The notes: generated by a model not told the origin, from the sequence alone. A stretch of 64,000 nt of DNA from Limnephilus marmoratus (GCA_917880885.1 OU862922.1:27218627-27282626); one strand, 5' to 3'; shown: positions 31,190-43,004, counted from the stretch's first letter. Made by a program: numbers and translations.

Positions 31190-32347
31190 ATGTGTGAGTA
31201 TAGTAATAACAAACTGCCTTCTTACGGACTTCCCGCATCCTTGTGTACGTGGATTGCTGACTTTCTGAGGGAGAGGTCGATTCAGACGGTAGCCGATGGT
31301 TTCACCTCTTCCTCACACTCGATAAATGCTGGCGTCCCACAGGGATTGGTTCTGTCTCCGACTTTGTTTTTGTTGTACATCAACGACCTTTTGTCATGTG
31401 CACCAATTCATCGTTACGCGGATGACAGTACAGTCCACGATAGCTTTTTGTTTGACAAGCCCTCAAAAGGCTCACAAACTCCAACGGCTCGGAGCGCTTT
31501 GAAGCAAAGAATGGACGGTTACCTCGAGAGTGTTTTCTCTTGGGGTAAAAATAATCTCGTTGAATTTAATGTTTCAAAGACCCAATCTTGTCTGATTACG
31601 TCTAAAAGGGATCGAAATGAAAATCTAGTCTCCATCAACGGAAGCAATCTTCCGAACAGGCCCTCCATTGATATGCTTGGTGTAACCTTAAGTGACCAGC
31701 TCAGATATGGGGGCTCCATCGAAGCCAGAGTAAAGTTAGCCTCTCAAGAACTGGGCGTACTGTACAGGGCCCGCAATAGTACACAACTGCTAACACTTTA
31801 CAAATCACAAGTGCGTCCCACGGTTGAATTTGGCAGCTACCTCTGGTCTGGAGCTCCAAAATACCTGAAAAATACCCTCGACTCCGTGCAGAAACCGTTT
31901 GATAGATTCCGTTTGATAGATGTCCGTTTGATAGATTCTCCCATCTTAAGAGACGGATTGCAATCCTTAGAGCATAGGCGTCGGATGGTAATGCTCTCCT
32001 TGTTCTACCGGTATTACGATGGAAGATGCTTCGAGGAATTAGCGTCATTGATCCCTTCGGCACCGGTGCATTGTCGGGAAACACGCCAAACGCGTGCCCA
32101 ACATTTGTACACGGTTGACATTTGTCACATGAAAACAGGTCGCTTCTTCGACTCGTTCTTGTGTTCAACAGCTCGGCTGTGGAATGTTTTGCCGGCCTCT
32201 GTGTTTCCTCCTTCCTACAACATGGATTTCTTCAAGACCAATGTTCATTCCTTCCTCTCCTCAAAAAGACCCTCACACAGTATCCCAGATATGGAAATTA
32301 TTTTCCTCAAGGCCTCCTGTGTGGGGTTAATGTAAAAAAAAAAATAA
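31190..32347 (+). mobile_element. Jockey-type LINE, 5'-truncated, with open ORF2 3' half
   Basis: The 381-codon frame starts inside the reverse transcriptase palm: LCTWIADFLRERSIQ, NAGVPQGLVLSP, then RYADDST (catalytic YADD), KTQSCLITS, LGVTLSD, VKLASQELGVLYRA, RPTVEFGSYLWSGAPKY, and a C-terminus WNVLPASVFPPSYN. The order follows Jockey-clade LINEs of insects. Fingers and endonuclease are missing, so it cannot move by itself. A 12-bp word (CGTTTGATAGAT) is tandemly repeated at about 31895-31940, adding residues to the C-terminal domain. The stop (32333-32335) sits directly before the A-rich tail, so there is no 3' UTR. Its last roughly 75 bp are shared with family A repeats. A dead copy is at 25317-25800. 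Confidence 0.9.
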
Positions 32348-33544
32348 AAAGGAAGAAAGTGTTTAGAGAAATTTGGAAATCAAGAATTATATGATAACGA
32401 ATTGTAATTGATTGTTAATAAAAGTTGAATGAAAAATGAAGCGAAATTAGTTTAAAATAATTTATATTAAATGAAAAAACACACTTTTTAACACCACAAA
32501 GTGTTTGCTTCCTTCGATAAAATAAAATAATTTATATCGAAATTGAATAATTTTGTTTCGTATGTTAGCAAGGAATCATGAAAAATGTCCAAGTCCATAT
32601 AGTAATTTTTCTTAGTTGGTATAAGTTGTGATTGCGCGAGTAATTGTTGAGTTATTTTTTATTTTTTTATTTATTTTATGTTATTCCCATAACAAAAAGT
32701 GCATTTAAAGTGTAATTTTCTATGAGTGTAATTTCGTCCATATATAAAACCGCCCGTGTTTAATTCTAGTACATAAAAATTCATAATTTCGTCCTGAAAC
32801 GGTATTTTCAATAACTCAACAAAGAAAACTCGAAAGAATGATAAACACTGCACACATGTCTTGTTTACCGGGCTTTTCGCCCACGCCACGTTCCTTCAAT
32901 AGATCGTTTATGATTCAAAATATACCTAGATTATACAATGATGTACGTTTTGGTATTTATATTCCTCTCTTTACCGCAATATTATTTATGTTCGCGTTGT
33001 CTTGGCAATCTTGGCATCGGATTTGGCTAGCTTCTCCTTCGATACGCTCGATGCTGGGCGCTCGTAATCCCGCAGGAATGTTGACGAGTTGATGTTAGCG
33101 TCCACGAAATTCGGGTGGATATTTTTAGGATATGACCTACACAACTCGCCAGATTTTGTAAATGTAGAGGCAAAGAATCTACGATCAAGGCGTGCATAAC
33201 AAATTGGCTGTCAAAGAAAATGCATAATTTTTAATTTATGTGGTAGGTAAAGTCGCGTGTGAACCTGAAATACTAATAAAAAATTTCTCGTTTCCACTTA
33301 CGTAATGCTCTAGATCTAGTTTAAGAATTTAGTAAGATTTTGTAAAGATTTCATGTGATTTACCAATGACCAACATGTAAAAGTGGACGGTTTCTAGTAA
33401 ATAAACTATAGAATACAATAGGTGAAAACAGTTTAATACGATTTTTCTATTTTCCTAAGAACCTCATGATTTGCTTAAACTAAACGTAGTTTCGTATAAA
33501 GTACAGAAAACTAGTGTGATCGGAAGGACGGAAACTCTTATTGA
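32348..33544. other. Spacer, no supported gene
   Basis: ORFs of 84 codons (+, 32838-33092) and 72 codons (-, 32671-32889) resemble nothing I know. They are not on recognised repeats, so a small exon cannot be excluded. Confidence 0.4.
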
Positions 33545-33835
33545 AGTGAGACTTCTATAGCCCCGCTGTGATGAAACGGAAATGACGATTACTATACCTG
33601 CGACGCATCAACTGCGCCCATTGCCCGTTTTGATAATAATAAAATACTTTTAAAGGCTCCTATTGGTTGAGATATGAAACGGAAATTGCGATTACTGCGT
33701 TCGTTGGTCGCTTTGATTATGACCTCACATTTCAAGTATTGATTGAGATTGTTTTGGTAAAGTTTCGCTTCTACCGCGTGTAAAACTGCAATAGAATTTT
33801 TTGTTAGATATTTCCCAAAAAGCAATTTTTTTGCA
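33545..33835. repeat. Family E repeat with GAAGTGARACTTCT end
   Basis: Starts GAAGTGAGACTTCTATAGCC, has TATTGGTTGAGATATGAAAC, ends TTTCGCTTCTACCGCGTGT. The second copy at 41772-42112 shares both ends and the middle phrase. Ends are inverted over about 11 bp. Confidence 0.65.
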
Positions 33836-35140
33836 ATCAAAGTGATTACTCAGTTTTCTTAGACGTAACTACACGATTTTTCAAATTGCAAACCTTAAGA
33901 GGATATACGGTCGTCGAGAAATTTGTCTAATATGCATTTTACCACTGTACCTCAGGATAATAATACCTACCTAAATAAAATCGTCAAAATCGAGGTTTTG
34001 TATTCCCCATTTTTCTTCTCCGAAACTTTTCCGATTTTTAAGAATTTTTTTACTATCTATATTAGAAGAAAATAAAATATTTACTTTTTTCTTTTTTTAA
34101 AATACATTGTCTAGTTTATATACTGAAAGCATATTGATGGCGTTCAAACCAGCCAATTTTAACGATTTTTTAAAAGTCCTAACTTCTATAAGAAGTAGAT
34201 TATGAAAGAATGCAAAACTCGCCGTCACGCTGCTGGTCGATATGTAGATACATTATATTAAAAAATATATTAAAATTAGTGCCAAATCCAGAAAGGAAAT
34301 TGGGGAATATGTTTGTATGGACAACACGCTACCCAGTTTCCTCTAATGGTATGCAATTAAAAAAGGTGACTTTAAAATACCAACCTCTTGCTCACTGAAA
34401 GAATCTTGGATTATAACTGTCTCTTATGATTAATTCTTAACCTTCGCCAATAGAATTAAATGCTCCCTAAACCGTAGAACACACTTAAAGCGCAGATCTA
34501 TGCGGGGCGGTGTAGCAGACTACTGAACTTGTAGTCGATGAATTTATTTCAAAATTGACCAGAAAATTAATTGAAACGTCTATAGTGCGATGTAACGAGG
34601 GAATCCTGGTTTCAATCTTTGACCCCCACCATACGATAGAAAAATAAGTGACAAAAAAAGGAATTGCAACAAATTCTCGGTAAATTTTTCTTCGTTGACC
34701 TACAGTGTTCCCCTGCTGAACTTGGCTCGGCGCTCAACCGAGAATGCATACACATGTTGTAGATCAATGGAAAACCGAAATGGTTATAATAAAAATATGA
34801 TTCACTGGTCTATTTTAGAGAAAGGCCGTCTGCAAGCACCTTGCACTCCTCGAAGATTCGGCTACGCGATGCGACGCAAATCTAATAGAACAGATTGCAT
34901 TATGTTCGTTTCTTGGACGGTGTCGGTGGAAAATTTTGTCCAACTAAAAAACAGTGAAGTTTATAAATGTTCGCGGAGGACCTGAGAGTGGAAGTCTTAA
35001 AAAAGAATTTCTGGCTGCATTTGCAAGATAATTACGACTGCATCGTTATATTGTGCGTACTTACCTAAATATTAATAAGCATTTTAAAATTATAACTCTT
35101 CTGTAAACATCTTTCATTCAGTCGCGACATTTTGACCAGA
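33836..35140. other. Spacer, no supported gene
   Basis: A 96-codon + strand ORF (34695-34985) has a Cys/Arg-rich, unrecognised sequence; not called. Confidence 0.4.
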
Positions 35141-35612
35141 AGTGATATCGTTGTTTGTGGAGGCTCTGTAAGATGTGATGATTTTGGTATCATCTGTTGA
35201 TCATTTTGTAAGATAATTTCGATTTAACCGTTATATTGTGCGTACATAACTCAATATAAAAGTATACATATATTTTTTGAACTTTATTGGTGTTTCAATG
35301 TGACTCTTAATTAATTGTAAAATGGACGTTTACAGTGGCTTCCTTCGATAGAATTACTTCGTTATTTTTGCAAGAGAGTGATATCGTTGTCTGTGGAGGC
35401 TCTGTAAGATGTGATGATTTTGGTATCATCTGTTGATCATTTTGTAAGATAATCTCGATTTAAGCGTTATATTGTGCGTACATAACTCAATATAAAAGTA
35501 TATATATCTTTTTACTTTATTGGTGTTTCAATGTGACTCTTAATTAATTGTAAAATGCACGTTTATAGTGGCTTCCTTCGATAGAATTACTTCGTTATTT
35601 TTGCAAGAGCAT
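35141..35612 (+). repeat. 236-bp direct duplication
   Basis: 35141-35376 and 35377-35612 share AGTGATATCGTTGTSTGTGG, GGTATCATCTGTTGATCATT and GGCTTCCTTCGATAGAATTA with only scattered differences. It lies just upstream of the first exon seen of the host gene. Confidence 0.9.
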
Positions 35613-35807
35613 ATTATTAAATAATTTTTTTACCCCCCGATAAATTGAAAACAATTATGAATTGTAATTCTGTTTTTATATTTAGGTGTGAAAAATCATT
35701 GCTTTCGGTGGCTTTCTACGGTACACTTCTTTCGAATTGATTGAAAACAATTCTAACACTAAAATCAATTATTGATTTTTTATAAATATTATTTCTTTCA
35801 ATTCCAG

Positions 35808-35886
35808 TCAAGGGGCTCCGCCTCCACCCTCAATGGCAGGACTTCACTCTGGAAGAATTCCGAGCTTCAAAAATAACCATGGCGAT
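35808..35886 (+). CDS. Host gene, internal exon (Zasp/LDB3-like)
   Basis: Acceptor TTTCAATTCCAG, 79 bp of exon, donor GAT|GTAAGG. It reads QGAPPPPSMAGLHSGRIPSF then KNNHGD, ending in phase 0, and the next exon starts in phase 0 at 36221. The ORF continuing past the donor is intron. The exon start splits a codon, so earlier exons must exist upstream; I could not find them. Confidence is high for the exon as such, lower for the family name. Confidence 0.65.
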
Positions 35887-36220
35887 GTAAGGATTTTCTA
35901 TTATTTTCATATGTTTATATTATTTTTAATTCAACTATATTCCTTGTTCTACTACGTTCATAATTTATTTTCATGCGAGAAAGATTTTATTTTCAAATTC
36001 GAACTTCCATTCACAGATATATATTTTTTTTCCAAATAACGATTTTATTTCATGAATATAAATATATCTAGATATACTTAAAAGTTTTTTTTTCAAATTT
36101 GACCTTCCATTTACAGATATTTTTTCATTAAGAGGTTTTTTAAAGACTATTTTTAATCCCAAATAAATTTTGTTGACTCTAAAACAGTTTTATTTTTAAT
36201 ATTGATCAATCGTTTTCCAG

Positions 36221-38454
36221 AATTGTCAATCGCGTGGAGTTGAGCCACCGGCATGCGTGCAAAATGCGATGATGACCAAAGACAAAAAACCATTCACGTA
36301 TACTCCAGGCGGTCTGGATTTGTCACAGATTAGGACCCCCAGTATGGCCAGAAGGCTGAACCAGGCGCGGCAGCAGCAGGAGGATCAGGAGAATCCCGCT
36401 TACTTCAGGCAGCCAAGTGTCAATGGAGGGCCATCCATTCCTGCTCCCCCACCACCCCCACCACCCGGCCCTCCCCCACCGCCACCCCTAGTCATCAGCG
36501 TCACCAAACCAACCAAAGTTGTCAGCGAAGGGGAAAGGCCAGAGATCGTTATTCCCGAAAACCCAATCGGCATGCTCCGTAAAACCAACAGCCCTTATCA
36601 TTGGAAATCGGAGGAATCTGGATTGCAACAACAGGGTCCTATTCCCAAATTTGTTGACAAGTCAGCAACACCAAGCCCAGTTGCACCACAATTGAGAAGA
36701 CCTCCACCCCAGCAGTTTTCTCAACAACCTCCGCAGGCGTCACCTCAATATTCCCAGCAACCCCCTCAGTATGTTCAGCAACCACCCCAGCAATATTCTC
36801 AACAACCACCACAGCAATATTCTCAGCAATCTCCTCAACAACAATACTCGCCGCAATCGCCTCAAAACTATGCTCAGGCGTCTCCTCAACTATCTTCCAG
36901 ATACGAAAATAACTTGCAACAACAAAACAACAAATCAGCATCTACTAGTCCTGTGTGGAAACCGGAGCCAAAATATCCCAATTCCGTTGGAAATAGTCCA
37001 ACTGTTCAACAAAATCCAACTCCCACTAAAGATTCTTTACAAAGGCAAGACTCTCAATTTAATCTAAGTCCGTCTCCTTGGGGAAAGACTGAATCACCTT
37101 TCTCAAATGCGTCTTCTACAACAACAAGTAGTAGTAATCAAACTATGTCCCCAAGTTGTGATACCCGAAGCAGCAATCAATCTCAAACCCCAATCTCCAG
37201 CAGTCCAGCAAGCCCATGGAAGCAAGACACAAGAGGCTCTCCCATGCAAAACAACACGAGATCTCCGGCACAATCACCGTACAGTGATGAATATAGGGTG
37301 ATGCCAATCCAAATAGAAGCCAGAGAAACAAATACATCACAACCAAAATCACCAGCCCAGGCTCAGCCAAGTCCTCAAAATATTCCCCCGTGGAGGCAAC
37401 AACCGGGAACTCCTAATAGTCAACCGATGTCACCGGTAAATAATAGTCATCAAATGAATAATACCCAATCCAGGAGCCCTGCTTATGTTCAATCACCGGG
37501 TCCTGCCTATACAGTTAAATCTCCAAGTCCTCCTAAACAAAATCAACAATATTCCAACATGTCTCCTGACGCAGAAGAAGTTCGATACAAGTCACACATG
37601 ACGATTCCTGTCACCCCTAGAAAGGTGAAAAATCAAAATGACGAAGAAGATTGCACCGATTCCAATATAGTGCCAAGCAAATTAAATGAAAATTCAGACA
37701 ATTTGCCATGGGTGCGAGGACAGAGTGCAGTCAACAAATCGACCCCTGCACCACCTTGGTGTCAAAAGGCAGAAGGTAGAAAAAGTCTTCCCAGGGAGAC
37801 GGCTCCTCTACAAACTCCACAAAGCTCTGAGCCACAACCACCATGGGTCACAGATGAAAATAGAAGGTGTGAAACGCTGCCTCGTCAAACCAATAAAATT
37901 CAATCGATGCCATCCAATCAAAACCAAATTATCCAAAACGTCAGAACTTGCGATAGTCCAGGAAGGGTGATTCCCATACAAATGGAAGTATCAAAACAAG
38001 AAATCTCTCAAAATAATAATCACATTTATGGTGTTGCTGTACCTGTAAAACAAGGGCAAGGACAGCAAGGAAGAAATCAACAACAGCCCCAGCTTCGTAT
38101 CATTATTGATATGAACCAACAAGGAGCAGGAGGTCAGCCACAGGTCATACAGCAAAAAGGACAAGTGCCAGCTGGAATTCAACAACGAGGTCAGCCCCAG
38201 CTATTGATGCAGGGCTCACCACACATTGTAATGCAACAGCAACAACAACCAAACCAGCAAGCTAGGCCCAACCCAGCTATGCAGCAACCCCAGCAACACA
38301 TATCCAGGGTGCTGACTCCGCAGATGATGAGGATGGACGGAGCTGTCCCAGGAACTCCACTGCGGCAAGAACCTCCTTCACTTTCTCAGCAGCCAAAGAC
38401 GAGAATTATTCCCATTCAAATGGAACCTTCCAGCCCTGGTGTAAATGGACCTAG
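36221..38454 (+). CDS. Host gene, large Pro/Gln-rich exon (Zasp/LDB3-like, muscle Z-disc candidate)
   Basis: An acceptor CGTTTTCCAG and a donor CCTAG|GTAAAT bound 2234 bp of open frame (about 744 codons), by far the longest non-transposon frame here. It begins NCQSRGVEPPACVQN, then KPFTYTPGGLDLSQIRTP, a proline run (about residues 70-85), long S/Q/P/Y-rich disorder, and the phrase PPWVTD. The motif (V/I)-(I/M)-P-I-Q-(M/I)-E occurs three times (in VMPIQIEA, VIPIQMEV, IIPIQMEP), probably a short binding motif. PPWVTD, and the QSRAFRVLQTITGT of the last exon, resemble blocks of vertebrate LDB3/ZASP as I remember them. No PDZ or LIM domain is visible in the window. A role at the muscle Z-disc is inferred, and other PDZ-scaffold proteins are possible. 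Confidence 0.75.
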
Positions 38455-40966
38455 GTAAATATTTCAAAATTTGATCACACTATTTAATCATTAAGGCTAC
38501 GTCCGCACAGGCAGGCGGCTGGCTTAGCGCCTAGAGCCTAGTGGCAAAAAACCAACACGTTGGTTTACCTGGATACACGCTAAGCGGCTATCTACTACCT
38601 ATCTAGGCTCTAGGCGCTAAGCAAGCCGCCTGCCTATGCGGACGTAGCCCGAATCATAATCATTAATCATATATATACATAAATGGTGAGAATGTAAATC
38701 CAGTGAGACAAAACACATGTTACATTAATAATGAGAGTGACAGTATTTATCCCAATCAATTATTTGTCATAGAAGGAAAGAGGTAAAATCATCCCAAAAT
38801 GTTGTGTGTGTTTGTCTACCAATTCCTCCAGTGTTACCTGCACTTCCCTATTGTCAACAAATTTGTATGATTATGTTACAAATTTGTCTAAATTTCTAGA
38901 ATATTTAATGTGTTGAGCGTCAGTGTTTTTGGTGAAATGTTGTTTTGCTGTTCCTCCTGTGAATGTTCATTTTCCCTAATCGATGATGTGTTTACCTTTC
39001 AGCAGACGGAATTGAGGGCTGACTTAAGCCGAGCTCCAAACCAAACTATAAGAGGTGTCTTACTTGTTTCTATTGGTTTAAAGCTTTTATGTAGTTGGAA
39101 ATTTCTAGCGCACCTGCTTTATTAATGCACAGAAATATTACGCATTTTGGCTTAATTTTTTTCTGGCAAAAGCAGTTCTTTGGTTTTCATTTTGTGTATG
39201 TGGTTATTTCAACATTGAAGTTTACAACTTTTACTGGATGAAAGTTGCTCTACCGGGTATCAGTTATTTATTTTTCCAACCACACTTTTTCACATACCTA
39301 CTATGAAATACTATGTGTACACATTTTAAAATCGATGATGTGACTACACCGTGAGAGAGTTCTGATAGAATAATACTTTTTTTCTATACTCGTAAGCGAT
39401 AAAAAAAACATTTATAAAACGTATAAACTTTAATTAAACGTTTAATTAATTTATAAATATGTAGTTCTTCACTTGAATGACATAATTTCCGTGTAAATAT
39501 TATTGTATCAGCAAATTTTCGGTAAAATTAATTTCTTACATACATCTCTTCGCAGAGAATTTTTTTAAATTTGTTAAGCTGAAAAAATGTAATATAAGTG
39601 TGTGTCCATGTCTATACTAAAACTTACATGTTGCTTTAAATGTCCCCAAAACCAAAACATATTGGAAAAATTGCTAACACAGCAATTCATTTTGACAAAC
39701 TAACAATCATTGTTTTACGTAGGTAAGCTGTCGTTGAAGTGACGATGGAAAAATCTGAATAAAATCGATACAAATCACGAAGAAAATTCAAATTTCAGTC
39801 GCAATAATATATTGTATACCAATGACTTTACATACTATATTAGACGAGGGGTAGAAATCTCAAAGTGGGAAGACAAAAGCAAGACAATTGCACCGGTCTC
39901 GATATCTAGTACTTTAGTACTAAACTGCTACGCGTCGAGTAAGGTTGCGTCTTACCATTACTTACTAGTAAGTAAATTGCATTTTAAAAAGTGCCAAAAT
40001 GCCCTCCTCTGTGATGAGAAAATGTTTCAATCACACGGCAAATAATAGTTAAGGCGAATGAATAACATTTCATTTGTAAGTTCACGCAAATTACTTAATA
40101 TTATCGATTATTATAAATATTACAATTAATTTTCATGTTTCCCGCCCGCGGTTTTACACGTCATTAGAGAAAATTCAAGTCCTACTAAAGTAAAGGATCT
40201 GGACGCGCAATAGCCAAATTTCTGTTGCTAAGTAAACTTCACTGTTTTAAAGTAGACTAATCTGCCTAAACACTATGTTTATTTGTTTGCTTGCGGTAAA
40301 ACAACACATAAATCAGTAGTTCTAACAAGTATTGATGACAATCGCCACCATTTGAAAACTGTCGTTGCCCTATTGTATTTATTGTATAGCTCGACATATC
40401 AAACTCCGACAGGCAGCCGGACCTTTTATTCTAGTGGGCCTCAAGAAAAGGAGACAGCGAAGTTCCATCAAAAAGTGAAAAGCAATACGCCGCCCGCTCA
40501 TGTATCGATGTCATGCATACACACATTATTTTATTGTCTATCTTTATCACACAGGAATAAACTTTTGAATTAAGAAATTATACTGAAAATCGCTGAAAAC
40601 AAAAGAGTGTTCCTTACTTTCCACATTATATTGCGAGTATATGAGACTATGGCGAGTCTATTTATTTATATAACGTCATTGTTGTATACATGTTAAGCTA
40701 GATTAAAAAAAAAATCCGGGAGTTATTTTATAAAAAAAACATCGCGTATTTTGGAAGTATTAGATTATGTACATAGTGCTTATTTTTACACATGTTTTAT
40801 CTTTTTGTTTCAAAACACCTGAAGTGAAAACGCTGATTTTATAAAACTAATGAACCCGGCTTCACAAAATAATGCTTGTCCTTGTGCTTGTTTGGTTTGT
40901 ACAGTCGTCTAAAACGAAAACTGAATGCATTTACATAAAAAACTAAAAATATGCTTTCCTTTTCAG
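38455..40966 (+). other. Intron of the host gene
   Basis: Donor GTAAAT, acceptor CTTTCCTTTTCAG. Holds a palindromic MITE (38495-38649) and otherwise nothing I can name. The ORFs inside it (38910-39125, 39812-40045, 40283-40573) lack recognisable families. Confidence 0.7.
38495..38649. mobile_element. GC-rich palindromic MITE in the intron (155 bp)
   Basis: Starts GGCTACGTCCGCACAGGCAG and ends CTGCCTATGCGGACGTAGCC; the inverted arms run for about 47 bp (with GGCTTAGCGCCTAGAGCC and its complement). Very GC-rich for this DNA. Confidence 0.85.
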
Positions 40967-41102
40967 AGTTATCTACCACAAAGTCAACGTAGAACCTCCA
41001 CGGCAATCAAGAGCCTTCAGAGTCCTTCAAACTATCACAGGCACCCAGGAACCGGATTCCATTGGAGATATAGAACAATCCTGTGGCTATACTGATTTAT
41101 AA
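40967..41102 (+). CDS. Host gene, last coding exon with stop
   Basis: After the acceptor TTTTCAG the 'A' completes the codon AG|A left open by the previous exon, giving a clean phase match. The exon reads VIYHKVNVEPPRQSRAFRVL then QTITGTQEP and ends GYTDL-stop (TAA 41100-41102). QSRxFRxLxxxTGT resembles the QSRSFRI...TGTE block of LDB3/Enigma proteins. The protein ends here without LIM domains, so it may be a short isoform or another family member. No clear AATAAA was found close after the stop. Confidence 0.75.
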
Positions 41103-41382
41103 ACCTGAGCTATTCATAGTTAATTTAGCCTAATTAAATTAATGTTTGAGTGAAATATATGATTATTATACTTTTTTATTCCGTTAACTTTTTCACGTAG
41201 GTATTTTCTAAATATTGGCGCAGTTATGCTTGACGATTATTTTTTTTTCGTTTAATAAGTTGATGGATTCGATGTTTGTTGAATGCAGTATTTGACTTTT
41301 CTTAAATGCAGACGAATTACTCAGAAATGTGGAACAGTTGTTCTGATATAATTTAAGAATTTTGTGGCCAAAAGCATTATCA
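41103..41382. other. Probable 3' UTR and flank
   Basis: AT-rich sequence after the stop. The polyadenylation site is not identified. Confidence 0.4.
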
Positions 41383-41650
41383 TCGTTTATTTTTGGTGTA
41401 TTATGCCGTGTTGCGCTTCCTTCTTCATTAGCCAAAATTTCAGACAGCGTTACAGCGTTGATTATCACTTGTGTAAATGGTAGTGAAGTGCGTGTTTATG
41501 TTTGTAGAAGTGATACAGTGTCGTGCGGGTTAATTAATCTCTTAGTGCCGGCATTTCGTATGATAATGCGTATGATAATGAGTTAAATTAATGTGGTTTT
41601 CGGCGCTTAGTTTTGGTGTAACCGTCGAGTACCAGAAACTAGAAAACATG
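41383..41650 (-). mobile_element. Penelope-like element fragment
   Basis: TTTATTTTTGGTGTATTATG, GTTGCGCTTCC, GACAGCGTTACAGCG and GGCGCTTAGTTTTGGTGTAA line up with 10903-11312. The endonuclease part is largely lost and the hammerhead-like core is degraded. Confidence 0.7.
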
Positions 41651-41771
41651 AAATGCTGTAAATGACAATAAATGAGTTAAATTTGCAGTTTTTTTTCTCT
41701 TTCGTTCTGCGTCTTTGAAATATTTATAAGAAAATTAGTGGGTCTTTACGACGCGCCTTTTCATAGGATTT

Positions 41772-42112
41772 TTGAAGTGAAACTTCTTTAGCCCCGTTAG
41801 AGTGATTTGAATTTCGGATGAAACGGAAATGACGAACTGCGTCTTCGCTCAAGCTCTGTTGGTTGAGATATAAAACGGAAACGACGATAGGTCGGCGCGC
41901 ATTGACCGCTTTGTTTTTTTATGGGTCGTCGTAATGTAACGAGTAAATTCGCACCTCGCCGAGCGCGTCCCGTAGCGCAGCGGTATAGTGAGTCGCAAAT
42001 CTCAGCGGCACATTTTTCTTTTTGTAAATCAATATCCAATCTTCAAACCACTTTAAAATAAACAGGCAAAAGAAAGCGACATCTAGCGGCTTTCTAGTTT
42101 CACTTCTATCGC
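41772..42112. repeat. Family E repeat
   Basis: Starts TTTTGAAGTGAAACTTCTTT, has GTTGGTTGAGATATAAAAC and ends GTTTCACTTCTATCGCGTGT. An insertion with a tRNA-like word (CCGTAGCGCAGCGGTATAGT) lies at about 41965-42010. Confidence 0.65.
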
Positions 42113-42119
42113 GTGTGAA

Positions 42120-42575
42120 TTACACACTTTTTTTTCTTTCTGAAAATGAAATATTGATATTAAAGAAATTTTCTATTAAGTATACTGAATGATCTATTAA
42201 AAAATTCATAATTATAGGTCTACAAAAACAGGAGACATGATTTTTTGAAAATATCTTTTCGCTCTCCTGAACAATTAACATTTGGTCCTTTACAGCAATT
42301 GAAATTTCCGAGAATAATATTGACGGGTTATCCGAAATGATGGCTACAAAAGGAGGAAGTACAATATGGAATAATATTTCAAAATAAATCAACAAAATAC
42401 TTCTTGAATTGAAACGATGGATTAATTTAGGAACGTTATAAAAATTTAAAATAAATTTATACATCATTGTAATACACAAGCAGCATCTAATTAGAACATA
42501 CACAGTATGTACGCTTGAGGTCATAGTAACATCTACGATGCTTTGTTTGTTATAATTCATTATCCCCCATGGCAA
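42120..42575 (-). CDS. Hypothetical ORF of 151 codons, doubtful
   Basis: The longest frame outside transposons and the host exon. It starts MPWGIMNYNKQS and contains hydrophobic stretches (residues about 30-45 and 62-82) that could be membrane segments, but the composition is simply that of AT-rich DNA. I recognise no family, no splice signals and no neighbour relation. Could be chance. Confidence 0.15.
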   Translation of the reverse strand: MPWGIMNYNKQSIVDVTMTSSVHTVYVLIRCCLCITMMYKFILNFYNVPKLIHRFNSRSILLIYFEILFHIVLPPFVAIISDNPSILFSEISIAVKDQMLIVQESEKIFSKNHVSCFCRPIIMNFLIDHSVYLIENFFNINISFSERKKSV

Positions 42576-42599
42576 AATTTATTTTAAGTATATTAATAA

Positions 42600-43004
42600 A
42601 TAATGATATTATTACTTCTGGCGTTTTTGTAACTAATGATTTAGTTTGGTGGAGATGTTAACCTAGTGTATCCATATATTTTTAAATAATAATAATATAT
42701 ATATTGTTTTCAATATTATGTAGGCTTCTTAATTAAGTACCTGTGTAACTATTATTCATAATGTGTTTGCGTGTTGTGATAACTGTCAAATTATGTTTGT
42801 TAATTTTAATTTTCAAAGGATGTGAGCATCTAGTCAATCTTATTAGTATAATTAAGTTGCTTTTGTATTGAAATATCTAAAGTTAATTATTTTGAGAATG
42901 AAAATTAATCCTTACATTGGCTGTAAATTTATCGATGATTGAACAAAAATTACCCAATTGAAAAAAAATCATTGCAATAAAATTTACTAGTCTATTTGGG
43001 AGGC
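42600..43004. other. AT-rich spacer, nothing recognised
   Basis: No signal. Confidence 0.4.

Noticed and set aside
36400..36588. Glycine-rich - strand ORF
   Set aside because: Antisense of the proline run in the host exon.
39002..39051. Possible extra exon after TTTACCTTTCAG, ending before GTGTCT
   Set aside because: Joined in phase to the preceding host exon it meets a TGA after a few codons with either nearby AG, while the exon at 40967 fits the phase exactly.
42120..42575. Possible membrane-protein gene on the - strand
   Set aside because: Kept only as a low-confidence entry: no family, no splice sites, and AT-driven hydrophobic residues.
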